Positions 1-13,169 are shown, counted from the stretch's first letter. The stretch: DNA of 64,000 bases from Marinibacterium anthonyi (GCA_003217735.2 CP031585.1:4575501-4639500); one strand, 5' to 3'. Notes: generated by a model not told the origin, from the sequence alone. Numbers and translations: made by a program.

Positions 1-144
<144 letters not shown>

Positions 145-176
145 TCAATATCTAGAGGGTGCGGGGAAGGATTGCG

Positions 177-230
177 CCCCAGATTTTTCGACGAAAAATC
201 TGGGGGCCGAGAAAATTCGGATGAATTTTC

Positions 231-232
<2 letters not shown>
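177..232. repeat. Two consecutive perfect hairpins in the rpoB-rpoC spacer
   Basis: Hairpin 1 (209-232) has 10-base arms GAGAAAATTC / GAATTTTCTC around GGAT; it includes the rpoB stop codon. Hairpin 2 (177-205) has 14-base arms beginning CCCCAGATTTTTCG separated by a single base. Both are AT-rich in the stem compared with the surrounding DNA. Neither is followed by a U-run on the coding strand, so they are probably not simple terminators; an mRNA processing or stability role, or a dispersed repeat family, is an inference. Confidence 0.7.
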
Positions 233-4364
<4,132 letters not shown>

Positions 4365-4506
4365 GACGGATGTCACCTCTTGCGTGTCGCACCGGGCAAG
4401 CCAGCCGCCGGGCCACGGCAGCTTCCCCTTACGAGCAGACGGGTAGGATCTATGCATGGCCGCCGTCCCGACTGGCGACCTCCCGATCCTGAACCTGGTC
4501 TGAGAA

Positions 4507-4568
4507 AAGGCTTTACGAAGCCTTTGCCAAGACAGGTTCGGCAGGACCCGGTTTTCCCGGGCCCTGCC
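4507..4568 (-). promoter_or_regulatory. Two hairpins between rplL and rpoB, candidate attenuator/processing site
   Basis: The 269-base spacer between rplL and rpoB holds a 7-bp stem AAGGCTT / AAGCCTT (4507-4524) and a GC-rich 12-bp stem GGCAGGACCCGG / CCGGGCCCTGCC (4540-4568, one G-U pair on the transcript). No clean U-run follows on the minus strand. In E. coli the rplL-rpoB gap carries an attenuator and an RNase III site that set the ratio of ribosomal proteins to polymerase; a similar role here is inferred from position and structure only. Confidence 0.45.
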
Positions 4569-4633
4569 TCATCATGCAATGCGGGCTACCCCGATCCTCA
4601 CGATAAAGTGAAGATCGCGTGCACCCGAAGCGC

Positions 4634-5011
4634 TTAGGCGACTTCGACCTCGGCGCCAGCTGCTTCCAGCTTGCCTTTGACTTCTTCGGCTTCGTCTTTC
4701 GACACGCCTTCTTTGATCTTGCCGCCTTCTTCGACCAGTGCCTTGGCTTCTTTGAGGCCCAGGCCGGTGATGGCACGGACTTCCTTGATCACGTTGATCT
4801 TGGAAGCGCCGGCGTTCTTCAGAACGACGTCAAATTCGGTCTTTTCTTCTTCAGCTGCTGCGCCGGCATCGCCTGCCGGGCCTGCAACCATCACGGCGCC
4901 GCCAGCGGCGGGCTCGATGCCGTATTCGTCTTTCAGGATGGTCTTGAGTTCCTGAGCTTCCAGGAGGGTCAGACCAACGATCTCTTCTGCGAGTTTCTTC
5001 AGATCAGCCAT
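4634..5011 (-). CDS. rplL: 50S ribosomal protein L7/L12
   Basis: 125 residues, normal for the family. An N-terminal dimerisation segment (about 1-35) is followed by an Ala/Gly-rich hinge (about 36-52) and a C-terminal factor-binding domain (about 55-125) with the conserved stretch [20 protein letters not shown]. The protein forms the mobile stalk that recruits translation GTPases and binds L10, whose gene lies 78 bases upstream in the same operon. The spacer to rpoB is long and structured. Confidence 0.98.
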   Translation of the reverse strand: MADLKKLAEEIVGLTLLEAQELKTILKDEYGIEPAAGGAVMVAGPAGDAGAAAEEEKTEFDVVLKNAGASKINVIKEVRAITGLGLKEAKALVEEGGKIKEGVSKDEAEEVKGKLEAAGAEVEVA

Positions 5012-5089
5012 TTTCTCAGCTCTTTCCGTTTAGATGTGTGTTCCAACGTCCAGGGGGTGCCCGAACGCCGATCCATGTCGTGCCGTCGC

Positions 5090-5608
5090 TTACGCGGCTT
5101 CCGCCTTCTCTTCGATGGTCGAAAGAATGCTTGCGATGTTGCTTGCAGGTGCGCCGATGGCCCCGGCGATATTCGCCGCGGGTGCACCGATGCAGCCGAC
5201 GATCGATGCGATGAGCTCTTCGCGCGAGGGCATCTTGGACACCGTCGCCACGCCAGCCCGGTCCAGAACGGTCTCGCCCATCGCGCCACCAAGGATCTCG
5301 AACTTCTGGTTCGCCTTGGCGTAATCCTCGGCCACCTTAGCGGCGGCCACCGGATCTTCGGAATAGGTAAGAACGGTCATGCCCAGAAGCAGATCGGCCA
5401 TGCTTTCGCACGGACGGCCCGCCAGGGCGATCTTGGTCAGCTTGTTCTTCGCAACACGTACAGAACCACCGACTTCGCGCGCACGCGAACGAAGGTCCTG
5501 CATTTCGGCAACTGTCAGACCGGCGTAGTGTGCAACCACTACGACGCCAGAGCTTTCGAAGATCTGGCCGAGTTCCTCGACCACTTTCTCTTTCTGGGCT
5601 CTATCCAC
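5090..5608 (-). CDS. rplJ: 50S ribosomal protein L10
   Basis: 172 residues beginning [20 protein letters not shown], typical of alphaproteobacterial L10. The start codon is GTG, placed after a GGAGTGAAACT ribosome binding site at good spacing; no ATG fits better. L10 anchors the L7/L12 stalk dimers on 23S rRNA and usually represses its own operon by binding the leader mRNA. In most relatives rplA sits immediately upstream; here two SGNH/RTX genes on the other strand and a DUF2798 gene intervene. Confidence 0.98.
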   Translation of the reverse strand: MDRAQKEKVVEELGQIFESSGVVVVAHYAGLTVAEMQDLRSRAREVGGSVRVAKNKLTKIALAGRPCESMADLLLGMTVLTYSEDPVAAAKVAEDYAKANQKFEILGGAMGETVLDRAGVATVSKMPSREELIASIVGCIGAPAANIAGAIGAPASNIASILSTIEEKAEAA

Positions 5609-6013
5609 AGTTTCACTCCAACATTGGAAGGGTTGCCCCCTCCGGCTTCATTTGCCGACCCTTCGGTGACCCGGGGCCGGCGATTGGTCCGTGTACGGGG
5701 CTAGACCAAGACGACCGGAATGTGTGGCACACACCCGGAAAATCTGGTAGTTTCCCGTCTCAGGCAGGATTTAACGCTTACGCAACCCACCGTCTTGGAC
5801 GAAACGGGCAACAGGCGTGACGAATCACACCTTTTGCCGCGAAGCTTGCACATAATCCGTGGGACCCGCTTTTCCAACCCCCAATGTCAGGGGAACGGCG
5901 GGACCCGGTCATTCCATGTCCGTGACGCAACGAACATGCGGGAACATCCTTGTTCTGTCATGGTCCTCTGCGAAAGTGCCGTCAAGCGCTCTTCCAGCAG
6001 GGACCACATACGC
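5609..6013. promoter_or_regulatory. rplJ leader and divergent intergenic region
   Basis: About 400 bases separate rplJ (minus) from the first SGNH/RTX gene (plus). The part next to rplJ must hold its promoter and 5' leader because the gene is detached from rplKA. A GC-rich segment around 5640-5700 can fold and is where an L10-binding leader would be expected. An in-frame plus-strand extension upstream of 6014 looks non-coding. I could not fix a promoter with confidence. Confidence 0.35.
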
Positions 6014-7513
6014 ATGTCCACCACGCCCGATCAGATCGTCTATTTCGGCGACAGCATCACCGACAACGGCAACCTCCTGGCCTTCGCCGAAGACATCCTC
6101 GCGCCCGAGGCGCTTGATGGTCTCGCCGGGCCCACCGGGGCGGCCAGCAACGGGCCGACCTATGCCGCCTATGCCGCCGACTTCCTGGGCATCGACAGCC
6201 AGAACTACGCCGTCGCCTCGGCCGAGGTCGACGGGGTGCAGGACCTGGCCTTCGTCGCCGAAAACTTCGAGGTCGAAGAGTACCTGACCGTTGCCCCTGA
6301 CGACCCGATCCTGGACACCGACATCAACCTCGACGGCCAGGTCGACCGGTTCCTCGACGACAATTCCGGGCAGGACCTGTCGGGCACCACCGCCTTCATC
6401 CTGATCGGCGCCAACGATTACAACGAAATCGACCTGACATCGGACACCGTGATCAAGGATGTGCTGCAGAAGATGCAGGCCGTGGTGTCCGGCATCGCCG
6501 AGGAAGCCCTGCGCCTCTGGCAGGCCGGGGTCGGCACGATCATGATCTCGACCCTGCCGTCGGCCGATTTCTACGCCGCGACGGCGGCGCTGCCGGACGA
6601 CGACATGGCCCTGGCGAACGCGGCGTTCAGCGTGCACAACCTGTACCTGGAAAAGGTGGTCGCCATGCTGTCGGCCGTCGGCGTCAACGCCCAGATCTTC
6701 GACGTCGCCACCATCACCGACACCCTGACCGAAGACCCCACCGCCTTCGGCTTCATCGCGCCGCTGGGGACCACGCTGACCGGCGAAGGCATGTCGGACA
6801 CCTACGACGACGACCAGATCCTGTCCTATGACGCACTGCACCCCACCACCGCCGGCCACGCCATCATCGGCGCCTATACCGCCTGGGTGGTCGAGGGCAA
6901 TTCCGCCGTCGCGCTGAGCGATCGCACCGACGGGCTGCGCGGCGACGACAGCAGCGAATTCATCTCGGCCTTGGGCGGCGACGACTATGTGCGCGCGGGC
7001 GGGGGCAACGACGTCGTCATCGGCGGCACCGGCGACGACAACCTGATCGGCGACGCGGGCAACGACCTGTTGAACGGCGGATCGGGCAACGACTTTCTGC
7101 GCGGCAACACCGGCGTCGACATCCTTGGCGGCGGGACCGGCGACGACACCATCCTGGGCGGCGCGGGCGACGACCTGATCGTCGACGGGCTGGGCAGCGA
7201 TGCCTGCTATGGCGGCAAGGGCGACGACACCTTCATCTTTACCCAGGCCGCCCTGATCGGCGGAACCGACGGGGATGCCGACCTTTTCGACGGCGGCGCG
7301 GGCACCGACCGATTGATCCTGGTGCTGGGCACCGACAGCTACGCCGCCCTGTCCGCGGATCTGGAAAGCGGTGATGCAACGGCGGCGCTGGCCTCGCTGG
7401 GCATCACCGCCACCGGGGTCGAGGACATCATCGCCGTGGACGGTCGCGACGGGCTGAGCGCCTTCGCGAACCAGCCCTGGTCCGAGGTCGCGGACGTCTG
7501 GGGCATCATCTGA
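6014..7513 (+). CDS. SGNH/GDSL hydrolase with C-terminal RTX calcium-binding repeats, secreted type
   Basis: 499 residues. Residues 1-300 are a GDSL-type esterase/lipase domain: block I FGDSITDNGN with nucleophile Ser14, block III IGANDYNE with Asn134, block V DALHP with Asp273 and His276. Residues about 318-405 carry GGxGxDxhx nonapeptide repeats (for example GGTGDDNLIGDAGNDLL) that bind calcium. There is no N-terminal signal peptide, so export by a type I secretion system through the C terminus is inferred. The start is the ATG just before the hydrolase fold; 98 upstream in-frame residues look non-coding. A paralogue follows directly. The substrate is unknown. Confidence 0.85.
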   Translation: MSTTPDQIVYFGDSITDNGNLLAFAEDILAPEALDGLAGPTGAASNGPTYAAYAADFLGIDSQNYAVASAEVDGVQDLAFVAENFEVEEYLTVAPDDPILDTDINLDGQVDRFLDDNSGQDLSGTTAFILIGANDYNEIDLTSDTVIKDVLQKMQAVVSGIAEEALRLWQAGVGTIMISTLPSADFYAATAALPDDDMALANAAFSVHNLYLEKVVAMLSAVGVNAQIFDVATITDTLTEDPTAFGFIAPLGTTLTGEGMSDTYDDDQILSYDALHPTTAGHAIIGAYTAWVVEGNSAVALSDRTDGLRGDDSSEFISALGGDDYVRAGGGNDVVIGGTGDDNLIGDAGNDLLNGGSGNDFLRGNTGVDILGGGTGDDTILGGAGDDLIVDGLGSDACYGGKGDDTFIFTQAALIGGTDGDADLFDGGAGTDRLILVLGTDSYAALSADLESGDATAALASLGITATGVEDIIAVDGRDGLSAFANQPWSEVADVWGII

Positions 7514-7752
7514 CCCCCACCTCGGCCCCCACCTCGGTCCTCGCCCGGACATCCGGGGCGAGGGCCGGCGATTTGCCATCGCCGTAACGATTTCTCCACC
7601 GCTCCCTGCCTAATGTCCTGCAACCAAGGCCCAGAAGGGCCCGTCTCAGGCATGGTCATCAAACATCGACAAGGATCCGCGGCCTCTGCGGCCGCCAGGC
7701 GGGCTTTGCTTTGGCCAGCCCTGGGACAACGCAACCACGCGAGGGCCCGGGT

Positions 7753-9237
7753 TTGGACAGTTTCGACACGATCACCTATTTTGGCGACAGCCTGACGGAT
7801 GACGGCAATTACTACGAAATCATCTACGGCTATCCGGCGGATCCCAGCCTGAATGCCGTCGATCCCTATTTCAACATCGGCCCCTACGGCGCGCTGACCA
7901 ATGAATACGCACACAGCACCTACCTGCAGCAGCTGACCGGCGCCAGCACCGAAAACCACGCCGTCGTGGGCGCCTGCGCAGTCGGCTCGAACGTAATCAC
8001 CCCGTCCAGCTGGGGCGTCGACACGCCGCCCACGGATATCAACCTCGCCGCACAGGTCGGCCGTTTCCTCGACGATCACCACGCATCGACAGGCCCGGGA
8101 TCGGCGGCGATCGTGTTCATCGGGTCCAACGACGCGGCCGGGGTCTTCGGCGCCCAATACACCCCGGGGGACGAAGGAACAGCCGCCTTCAACGCCATGG
8201 CGGCTGCCCGGCTGGGCGCGATGATCGGCGAGGTGCTGGATTCGGTTCGCACCATCGCACAGGCGGGTGTCGAGGTCACCTTTCTGGGCACCCTGCCCAC
8301 CTGCGATTTCTATCCGCCGCTGGACACCTACAACGACCAGACCAGGGCCAGTTTCGATTCCATCATCCACGGCTTCAACGCCGGGCTCGACGGGATCGCC
8401 GCGGGGTTGCGCACCGAAGGCATCGACGTGCGCATCATCGACTACGGCGCACTTTGCGCGGCAATGACCGATGACGCGACCAGCTTCGGCGTGATCGCGC
8501 CGCGGGGCAGCGTGCTGATCGCGGGGACCCAGGGCTACGATCCGGCACAGTTCGCCTTCTGGAACGGCTACCACCCTGCCGAGGCCTATCAGAAGGCCTG
8601 GGCCGCGCTGGATGCCTTCACGCTGGACGACGGCACCACGACAAGGCTGTCCGACTCCCGGGACCGTTTCACGGACAATGACGCAGCCGCCCTGACGCTT
8701 GGCCTCGGCGGGGACGACCTGCTGTGGCTGGGGGGCGGCGACGATGTGGGGCTTGGCGGATCGGGCAACGACGTGATCCTGGGGCAGGATGGCGACGACC
8801 ACGCAATCGGCGGCGCGGGAAATGACCTGCTGCGCGGCCTGTCCGGGAACGACTTCCTTGGCGGTGGCGAAGGCAACGACATCCTGACCGGAGGGCATGG
8901 GCGGGACGTGCTGTTCGGCGGCACCGGCAGCGACATCCTGCGCGGCGGCAACGACGACGATGTCTTCATCCATGTCGCGCCAGAGCTGATCGGCGGATCG
9001 GGCGTCGATCTGGACGTCATCGTGGGCGGCGCCGGGGACGATGCGCTCTACCTCGTGCTGACCTCGGACACCGCCGCGCAGTACCGGGCCGGGCAGATCA
9101 CGCTGGAGGATCTCGGCCTGTCCCTCCACAGCATCGAGGACATCATCGTCATCGACGGCGCGGCGGACGGCGCGCTGGACGACGCCTTTGGCGACATGGG
9201 CTGGTACGACATGGCCGACATGTGGGGTTTTGTCTGA
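7753..9237 (+). CDS. SGNH/GDSL hydrolase-like protein with RTX repeats, tandem paralogue with altered block V
   Basis: 494 residues from a TTG start at 7753, which follows a GAGGG ribosome binding site and aligns with the paralogue's start; another TTG at 7711 is possible. Block I is FGDSLTDDGN (Ser13), block III IGSNDAAG (Asn126). Block V reads WNGYHPAE: the Asp three residues before the catalytic His274 is Asn271, unlike the upstream paralogue. RTX repeats cover about 318-402. The last 35 residues resemble the first copy (EDIIVIDG and ADMWGFV versus EDIIAVDG and ADVWGII), consistent with a shared secretion signal. No signal peptide. Confidence 0.82.
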   Translation: MDSFDTITYFGDSLTDDGNYYEIIYGYPADPSLNAVDPYFNIGPYGALTNEYAHSTYLQQLTGASTENHAVVGACAVGSNVITPSSWGVDTPPTDINLAAQVGRFLDDHHASTGPGSAAIVFIGSNDAAGVFGAQYTPGDEGTAAFNAMAAARLGAMIGEVLDSVRTIAQAGVEVTFLGTLPTCDFYPPLDTYNDQTRASFDSIIHGFNAGLDGIAAGLRTEGIDVRIIDYGALCAAMTDDATSFGVIAPRGSVLIAGTQGYDPAQFAFWNGYHPAEAYQKAWAALDAFTLDDGTTTRLSDSRDRFTDNDAAALTLGLGGDDLLWLGGGDDVGLGGSGNDVILGQDGDDHAIGGAGNDLLRGLSGNDFLGGGEGNDILTGGHGRDVLFGGTGSDILRGGNDDDVFIHVAPELIGGSGVDLDVIVGGAGDDALYLVLTSDTAAQYRAGQITLEDLGLSLHSIEDIIVIDGAADGALDDAFGDMGWYDMADMWGFV

Positions 9238-9437
9238 CGCGTCGCGCGGCTTGACAGAATCCGGCGCGATGCCGTAGCTCGGGCACGCCGAAAAACGTCT
9301 GGCCGGTTCGGTTATCCCGGCCCTCGCGCTTGCGAGAGTTAGTCTTTCGAACCCACGGCATCATCCCGCCCCGCAGCGGGGGATCCGTGGGCCGCATGCG
9401 CCCCGTCTCCTGCTGCCGCACCCGAACAGGAGACGCC

Positions 9438-9710
9438 ATGTCCAACCCACCCCATCACCCGCCCAAGGCGCCCGGGCGCGCCACCCTGATCCTTGCGCAG
9501 GTCTTCATCTCGATGATGATGGCCTTCCTGATGACCGGGATCTTCACCGCCGTGCCGATGCACTTCGCCCCCGGCTGGGTCGCCACCTGGCTGCAGCGGT
9601 TCATCACCGCCTGGCCCATCGCCTTCGTCCTGTCGATGGGCGTCGGCCCCCTTGCCTTCGGCATCGCTCGCGGATTGATAGCCATTCTGGAACGCCGCGC
9701 GATGGCGTGA
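9438..9710 (+). CDS. DUF2798-like small membrane protein
   Basis: 90 residues with two predicted membrane helices, about 16-38 and 56-78, joined by a short loop (HFAPGWVATWLQRF). The pattern of two helices with an SxWPIAF-like second segment matches the DUF2798 family, whose function is unknown. The ATG chosen follows an AGGAGAC ribosome binding site; upstream in-frame codons are unlikely to be translated. It converges on the rplA terminator and is the last gene of the material between rplA and rplJ. Confidence 0.7.
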   Translation: MSNPPHHPPKAPGRATLILAQVFISMMMAFLMTGIFTAVPMHFAPGWVATWLQRFITAWPIAFVLSMGVGPLAFGIARGLIAILERRAMA

Positions 9711-9727
9711 GACGGCAGACAACAGGC

Positions 9728-9768
9728 ACAAAAAAACCTGCCGCACCGGGGCACCGATGCGGCAGGTT
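9728..9768 (-). terminator. Rho-independent terminator of rplK-rplA
   Basis: On the minus strand an 11-bp stem AACCTGCCGCA / TGCGGCAGGTT with a 12-base loop is followed by a run of seven T. It lies 27 bases after the rplA stop codon. This means rplK-rplA is terminated on its own rather than reading into rplJ-rplL, consistent with the operon having been split. Confidence 0.9.
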
Positions 9769-9794
9769 CTGATCTTGGTCGCGACTGGCGCGGC

Positions 9795-10493
9795 TTATTC
9801 GCCCGAGGCGTTGGCCACGTCGACGCTGACGCCCGGGCCCATGGTGGACGCAAGCGAGATCTTCTTCAGATAGGTGCCCTTGGCGCCCGTGGGCTTGGCA
9901 CGCGCGACGGCACCGACGAAGGCGCGGATGTTCTCGACCAGCTTGGCTTCGTCGAAGGACGCCTTGCCGACACCCGCGTGCACGACACCCGCCTTTTCGG
10001 CCTTGAACTGGACTTCACCGCCCTTGGCTGCTTCCACGGCCGCTTTCACGTCCATGGTCACGGTGCCGACCTTGGGGTTCGGCATCAGGTTGCGCGGGCC
10101 CAGGATCTTGCCCAGACGGCCGACGATCGGCATCATGTCCGGGGTCGCGATGCAGCGATCGAATTCGATCTTGCCGGACTGGATGGTTTCCATCAGGTCC
10201 TCGGCTCCGACGATGTCGGCACCGGCTGCCTGCGCTTCGTCGGCCTTGGGGCCACGGGCGAAGACGGCGACGCGGACGGTCTTGCCGGTGCCGTTGGGCA
10301 GGCCGACGACGCCGCGGACCATCTGGTCGGCGTGGCGCGGGTCGACGCCCAGGTTCATGGCGATCTCGACGGTTTCGTCGAACTTGGTCGTGGCATTCGC
10401 CTTGATCAGCGCGACGGCGTCTTCGACCGACAGCTCGCTCTTGCCGGCAAAGGCTTCACGTGCGGCGCGGGTGCGTTTTCCGAGCTTTGCCAT
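9795..10493 (-). CDS. rplA: 50S ribosomal protein L1
   Basis: 232 residues, normal length. Conserved features include the N-terminal [13 protein letters not shown], the central [20 protein letters not shown] and the [14 protein letters not shown] segment. L1 builds the ribosomal stalk at the E site and represses its own operon by binding the leader of rplK mRNA. It starts one base after the rplK stop codon, so translation is coupled. Confidence 0.98.
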   Translation of the reverse strand: MAKLGKRTRAAREAFAGKSELSVEDAVALIKANATTKFDETVEIAMNLGVDPRHADQMVRGVVGLPNGTGKTVRVAVFARGPKADEAQAAGADIVGAEDLMETIQSGKIEFDRCIATPDMMPIVGRLGKILGPRNLMPNPKVGTVTMDVKAAVEAAKGGEVQFKAEKAGVVHAGVGKASFDEAKLVENIRAFVGAVARAKPTGAKGTYLKKISLASTMGPGVSVDVANASGE

Positions 10494-10494
10494 C

Positions 10495-10944
10495 TTACTT
10501 CACCTCGATGCCCATGGACTGGGCCGAGCCCAGGATGATTTTCATCGCGGCTTCCACGTCGTTCGCGGAGAGGTCCTTCATCTTGGCCTCGGCGATTTCG
10601 CGGACCTGAGCGACGGTCACGGTGGCCACGGTCTCACGGCCGGGCTTCTCGGCGCCGCGCGGACGGTTGCGCTTGCCGACCGGCTTGAGGCCAGCGGCCT
10701 TCTTCAGGAAATAGGACGCCGGGGGCGTCTTGATGTCCATCGTGAAGGACTTGTCCTGGTAGTAGGTGATCACGGTCGGGCACGGCGCACCGGGCTCCAT
10801 GTCTGCTGTCTTGGCGTTGAACGCCTTGCAGAATTCCATGATGTTGATGCCGCGCTGACCCAGTGCGGGGCCGACGGGCGGCGACGGGTTCGCTTGGCCC
10901 GCCTTGATCTGCAGCTTCATGCTGCCAATAAGCTTCTTGGCCAT
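10495..10944 (-). CDS. rplK: 50S ribosomal protein L11
   Basis: 149 residues. The N-terminal domain ([20 protein letters not shown]) and C-terminal rRNA-binding domain ([18 protein letters not shown]) are both complete. L11 forms part of the GTPase-associated centre and is needed for Rel activation on stalled ribosomes; rel is also in this window. Normally nusG lies directly upstream; here an MFS gene, a cation transporter and merR separate them. A perfect palindrome lies just upstream of its ribosome binding site. Confidence 0.98.
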   Translation of the reverse strand: MAKKLIGSMKLQIKAGQANPSPPVGPALGQRGINIMEFCKAFNAKTADMEPGAPCPTVITYYQDKSFTMDIKTPPASYFLKKAAGLKPVGKRNRPRGAEKPGRETVATVTVAQVREIAEAKMKDLSANDVEAAMKIILGSAQSMGIEVK

Positions 10945-10964
10945 CTGGCCTCTCCTTTTCCGGC

Positions 10965-10986
10965 ACCGGATGACGCGTCATCCGGT
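10965..10986. repeat. 22-bp perfect palindrome in the rplK leader
   Basis: The sequence ACCGGATGACG followed by its exact complement CGTCATCCGGT forms a 22-bp palindrome whose near edge is 20 bases upstream of the rplK start codon. In RNA it would form a stem next to the ribosome binding site (AGGAGAGGCC region). It could take part in L1 autoregulation or bind a dimeric regulator; both are inferences. Confidence 0.5.
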
Positions 10987-11138
10987 CAGGTTGCCCGTGG
11001 TCCGGTGCCCCCGCGCGCGACGGCCGCCTCCCACGATATCGACTCGCCCCGGGACAGATCCCGGTTCGATCCGGGGGCGATACCCGATCCGCCCCCGCCT
11101 TGCAAGGGCCAGGGGGCATCGGCGCGCCCGGGCTGGCG

Positions 11139-11156
11139 TGTCCCACGCGTGGGACA
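11139..11156. repeat. Palindrome TGTCCCACGCGTGGGACA, copy 1
   Basis: A perfect 18-bp palindrome in the 263-base gap between the MFS gene and rplK. An extended copy of the same palindrome occurs at 51698-51719 beside rnc. Two identical 18-mers in 64 kb is far above chance, so this is either a dispersed repeat or a regulator binding site. Confidence 0.6.
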
Positions 11157-11207
11157 TCTGCCCCCGTCAATGAAACCAATGGCTTGCAGAGGCGAATTAG
11201 GGAAATG

Positions 11208-12416
11208 TTAGGAAATGACCCCACCGCCATCCGCCACCTGCGCCCGCCGCATCCGTGACAAACACCACAGCGCCCCAAGCGCACCCAGGCTGATCGCCGC
11301 CAGAAGGCCCAGCACGAACCGCGGCCCGGTGGCCACCAGCAGCGCGGCCAGCGCGGGCGGGGCCAGCGCGTTGATCAGGTTCATCGGCAAGGCGATCACC
11401 GCCATGGCCGAGGCGTAGTCCCGGGGTGCGAAGAACACCAGCGGCATGGTCGCGCGGGCCACGGCGAAGGCGCCGCTGCCGATCCCGAACAGGCAGAGGT
11501 ACCCGCCAAGCCCGGCCCAGCCCGGGCCACCCTGTCCCGGCCCGGCAAGGACCACCGCCAACACCCCCGCCGGGATCAGCGCACCCGAAACCAGCGCCGT
11601 CGACAGCCCGTCCCAGCGCCGCCCGCCGGCCAGGTCCACCAGCCGCCCGCCCAGCTTGAACACGCCAAGCGCCGAGGCGATGGCCACGGCCATCGCGGTC
11701 TCGGCGCCCAGGGCGCGGAACAGTTCGATCCCGATGGAATCGATGCCGAAGGTGACAAAGCTGTTCAGGGTCACGGCCAGGACGATCAGGCCGAATATCC
11801 TGCGGTCGGGTCGGGTTCCCCTGGCCGCTGTGCCCCCTGCCCCGGCCCCGGTGTCGTGCAGGCCGAAGGCCACCAGGGGCGCCGCCAGCAGCACCATCGC
11901 CCCGGCATAGGCAAAGGCCGTGCCGCGCCAGCCCAGATGCAGGTCCAGCAAGGCGGTGACCGGCCAGAAGACCGTGCCCGCCAGCGCGGTGACCAGCATC
12001 AACAGCCCGATCAGGTTGCGCGCCCCGGTTCCGGCATCGCGCCCGGCATAGCCCGCCAGCCAGGCATAGGCGGCCGTGGTCAGGAACGCCGCACCGGCGA
12101 CACCGATCACGCCCCAGGACAGCAGAAAGACGACCATCCCCCGGGCCAGCCCCATAATGCCCAGCCCCGCGCCGATGCCAACCGCACCGCAGGCCATCAC
12201 CCGGCGCGCGCCGAACCGGCGAAAGCCGCGCCCCGCCACCGGCGCGCACAGGCCCATCGCGACGAACATGACCGACGTGCCCAGGAAGACCGGGGCCAGA
12301 TCGACGCCCAGGTCCGCGGCGATGCGCGCGGCCAGCACCGGCAGCAGGCCGACGGCGCCCCAACCCAGGATCTGGGTCAGGGCAAGAACGCAAAAGACGC
12401 GGATGTGGCGATACAT
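11208..12416 (-). CDS. MFS transporter
   Basis: 402 residues, almost entirely hydrophobic with about 12 predicted membrane helices. After helix 2 there is a GRGFRRFGARRVM loop resembling the MFS signature between helices 2 and 3. A central hydrophilic loop (GAGAGGTAARGTRPDRR, near residues 210-226) separates two six-helix halves. The substrate cannot be read from the sequence. It lies in the material inserted between nusG and rplK and is transcribed in their direction, so it may be read from an upstream promoter. Confidence 0.8.
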   Translation of the reverse strand: MYRHIRVFCVLALTQILGWGAVGLLPVLAARIAADLGVDLAPVFLGTSVMFVAMGLCAPVAGRGFRRFGARRVMACGAVGIGAGLGIMGLARGMVVFLLSWGVIGVAGAAFLTTAAYAWLAGYAGRDAGTGARNLIGLLMLVTALAGTVFWPVTALLDLHLGWRGTAFAYAGAMVLLAAPLVAFGLHDTGAGAGGTAARGTRPDRRIFGLIVLAVTLNSFVTFGIDSIGIELFRALGAETAMAVAIASALGVFKLGGRLVDLAGGRRWDGLSTALVSGALIPAGVLAVVLAGPGQGGPGWAGLGGYLCLFGIGSGAFAVARATMPLVFFAPRDYASAMAVIALPMNLINALAPPALAALLVATGPRFVLGLLAAISLGALGALWCLSRMRRAQVADGGGVIS

Positions 12417-12458
12417 CCGCGTCTGCTAGCGCCGTCATGTGACAGGTGTGCGACAGCC

Positions 12459-12483
12459 GTAGGATGGGTTGTTTCAACCCATC
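12459..12483. repeat. GTAGGATGGGT-type hairpin repeat, copy 1
   Basis: GATGGGTTG with a TTT loop and exact complement CAACCCATC, preceded by GTAG. The first 25 bases are identical to the copy at 13613-13637 and in the same orientation, so the two form direct repeats around the cation transporter/merR cassette. On the minus strand the repeat provides the last codons (Met-Gly) and the TGA stop of the cation transporter gene. Confidence 0.85.
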
Positions 12484-13097
12484 GCGCCGACCGCCGACCG
12501 TTCCGCCAGAGCCTGGCGAAAGATCTGCGTGGCCGAGGACAGGAACAACCCCGCCATCAGCCCCGCCACCGCCAGGTCGGGCCAGCCGGTGCCCGTCACC
12601 ATGACCCCAACGGCGGCCAGCATCACCGCGACATTGCCGATCGCATCGTTGCGCGAACACAGCCAGACCGACCGCACATTCGCATCCCCGTCCTTGTAGC
12701 GCATCAAAAGCCAGACGCTGGCCAGGTTCGCCGCCAGCGCCATCACGCCCACGCCGCCCATGATCTGCGCCTCGGGCACGCCCACGACAAACACCCGCCA
12801 GAGGGTCGAGCCAAGAACCCACATCCCCATGAGCATCAGGCTTGTCCCCTTCAGCAACGCCGCGTTGGCCCGCATCCGGACCGAGGCGCCGATGACCGCC
12901 AGCGACAGCCCGTAGGTCATGGCATCGCCCAGGAAATCCAGCGCATCCGCCTGCAACGCCTGCGACCGGGCGGCATGGCCCGCGCTCATCTCGACCACGA
13001 ACATCGCGGCGTTGATCGCGATGACCGCCCAGAGCCTGCGCTTGTAATCCGCCGACATGCCGTCGAACCGGGTTTCGTGATTGCAGCAACCAGCCAT
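12474..13097 (-). CDS. Short CDF-type cation efflux protein
   Basis: 207 residues from the ATG after a GGGGG-rich ribosome binding site, starting MAGCCNHETRFDGM. About five to six hydrophobic helices. Helix motif ALDFLGDAMTYG corresponds to the metal-binding D-x-x-x-D/H site of cation diffusion facilitators, and CSRNDAIGNVAVML to the second site. The cytoplasmic C-terminal domain of full-length CDF proteins (about 300 residues) is missing, as in the short subclass often paired with MerR regulators. The N-terminal CC-H may bind metal. The divergent merR gene and its operator indicate metal-induced expression; the metal is not certain (zinc, cadmium, lead or cobalt are candidates). Confidence 0.8.
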   Translation of the reverse strand: MAGCCNHETRFDGMSADYKRRLWAVIAINAAMFVVEMSAGHAARSQALQADALDFLGDAMTYGLSLAVIGASVRMRANAALLKGTSLMLMGMWVLGSTLWRVFVVGVPEAQIMGGVGVMALAANLASVWLLMRYKDGDANVRSVWLCSRNDAIGNVAVMLAAVGVMVTGTGWPDLAVAGLMAGLFLSSATQIFRQALAERSAVGAMG

Positions 13098-13126
13098 GTC
13101 GGCCCCCTTTTTCCTGTGCTGCACCC

Positions 13127-13157
13127 GATGTAGGATCTCTAGCGACTAGAGGTTCAA
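13127..13157 (-). promoter_or_regulatory. MerR-type promoter/operator driving the cation transporter
   Basis: On the minus strand a -35 TTGAAC (13152-13157) and a -10 TACATC (13127-13132) are separated by 19 bp, the over-long spacer that is the hallmark of MerR-activated promoters. The spacer holds the palindrome CTCTAG-TCG-CTAGAG (13137-13151). The same site sits just upstream of merR on the plus strand and would let MerR control its own gene. Confidence 0.8.
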
Positions 13158-13169
13158 GGGGTATTTTAC

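Noticed and set aside
5720-6013. 98-residue N-terminal extension of the first SGNH/RTX protein
   Set aside because: No signal peptide or similarity to the paralogue's start; the SGNH fold begins normally at the ATG at 6014.
7000-9000. RTX repeat DNA as a tandem DNA repeat locus
   Set aside because: The periodicity is explained by the GGxGxDxhx protein repeats; nucleotide copies are diverged.
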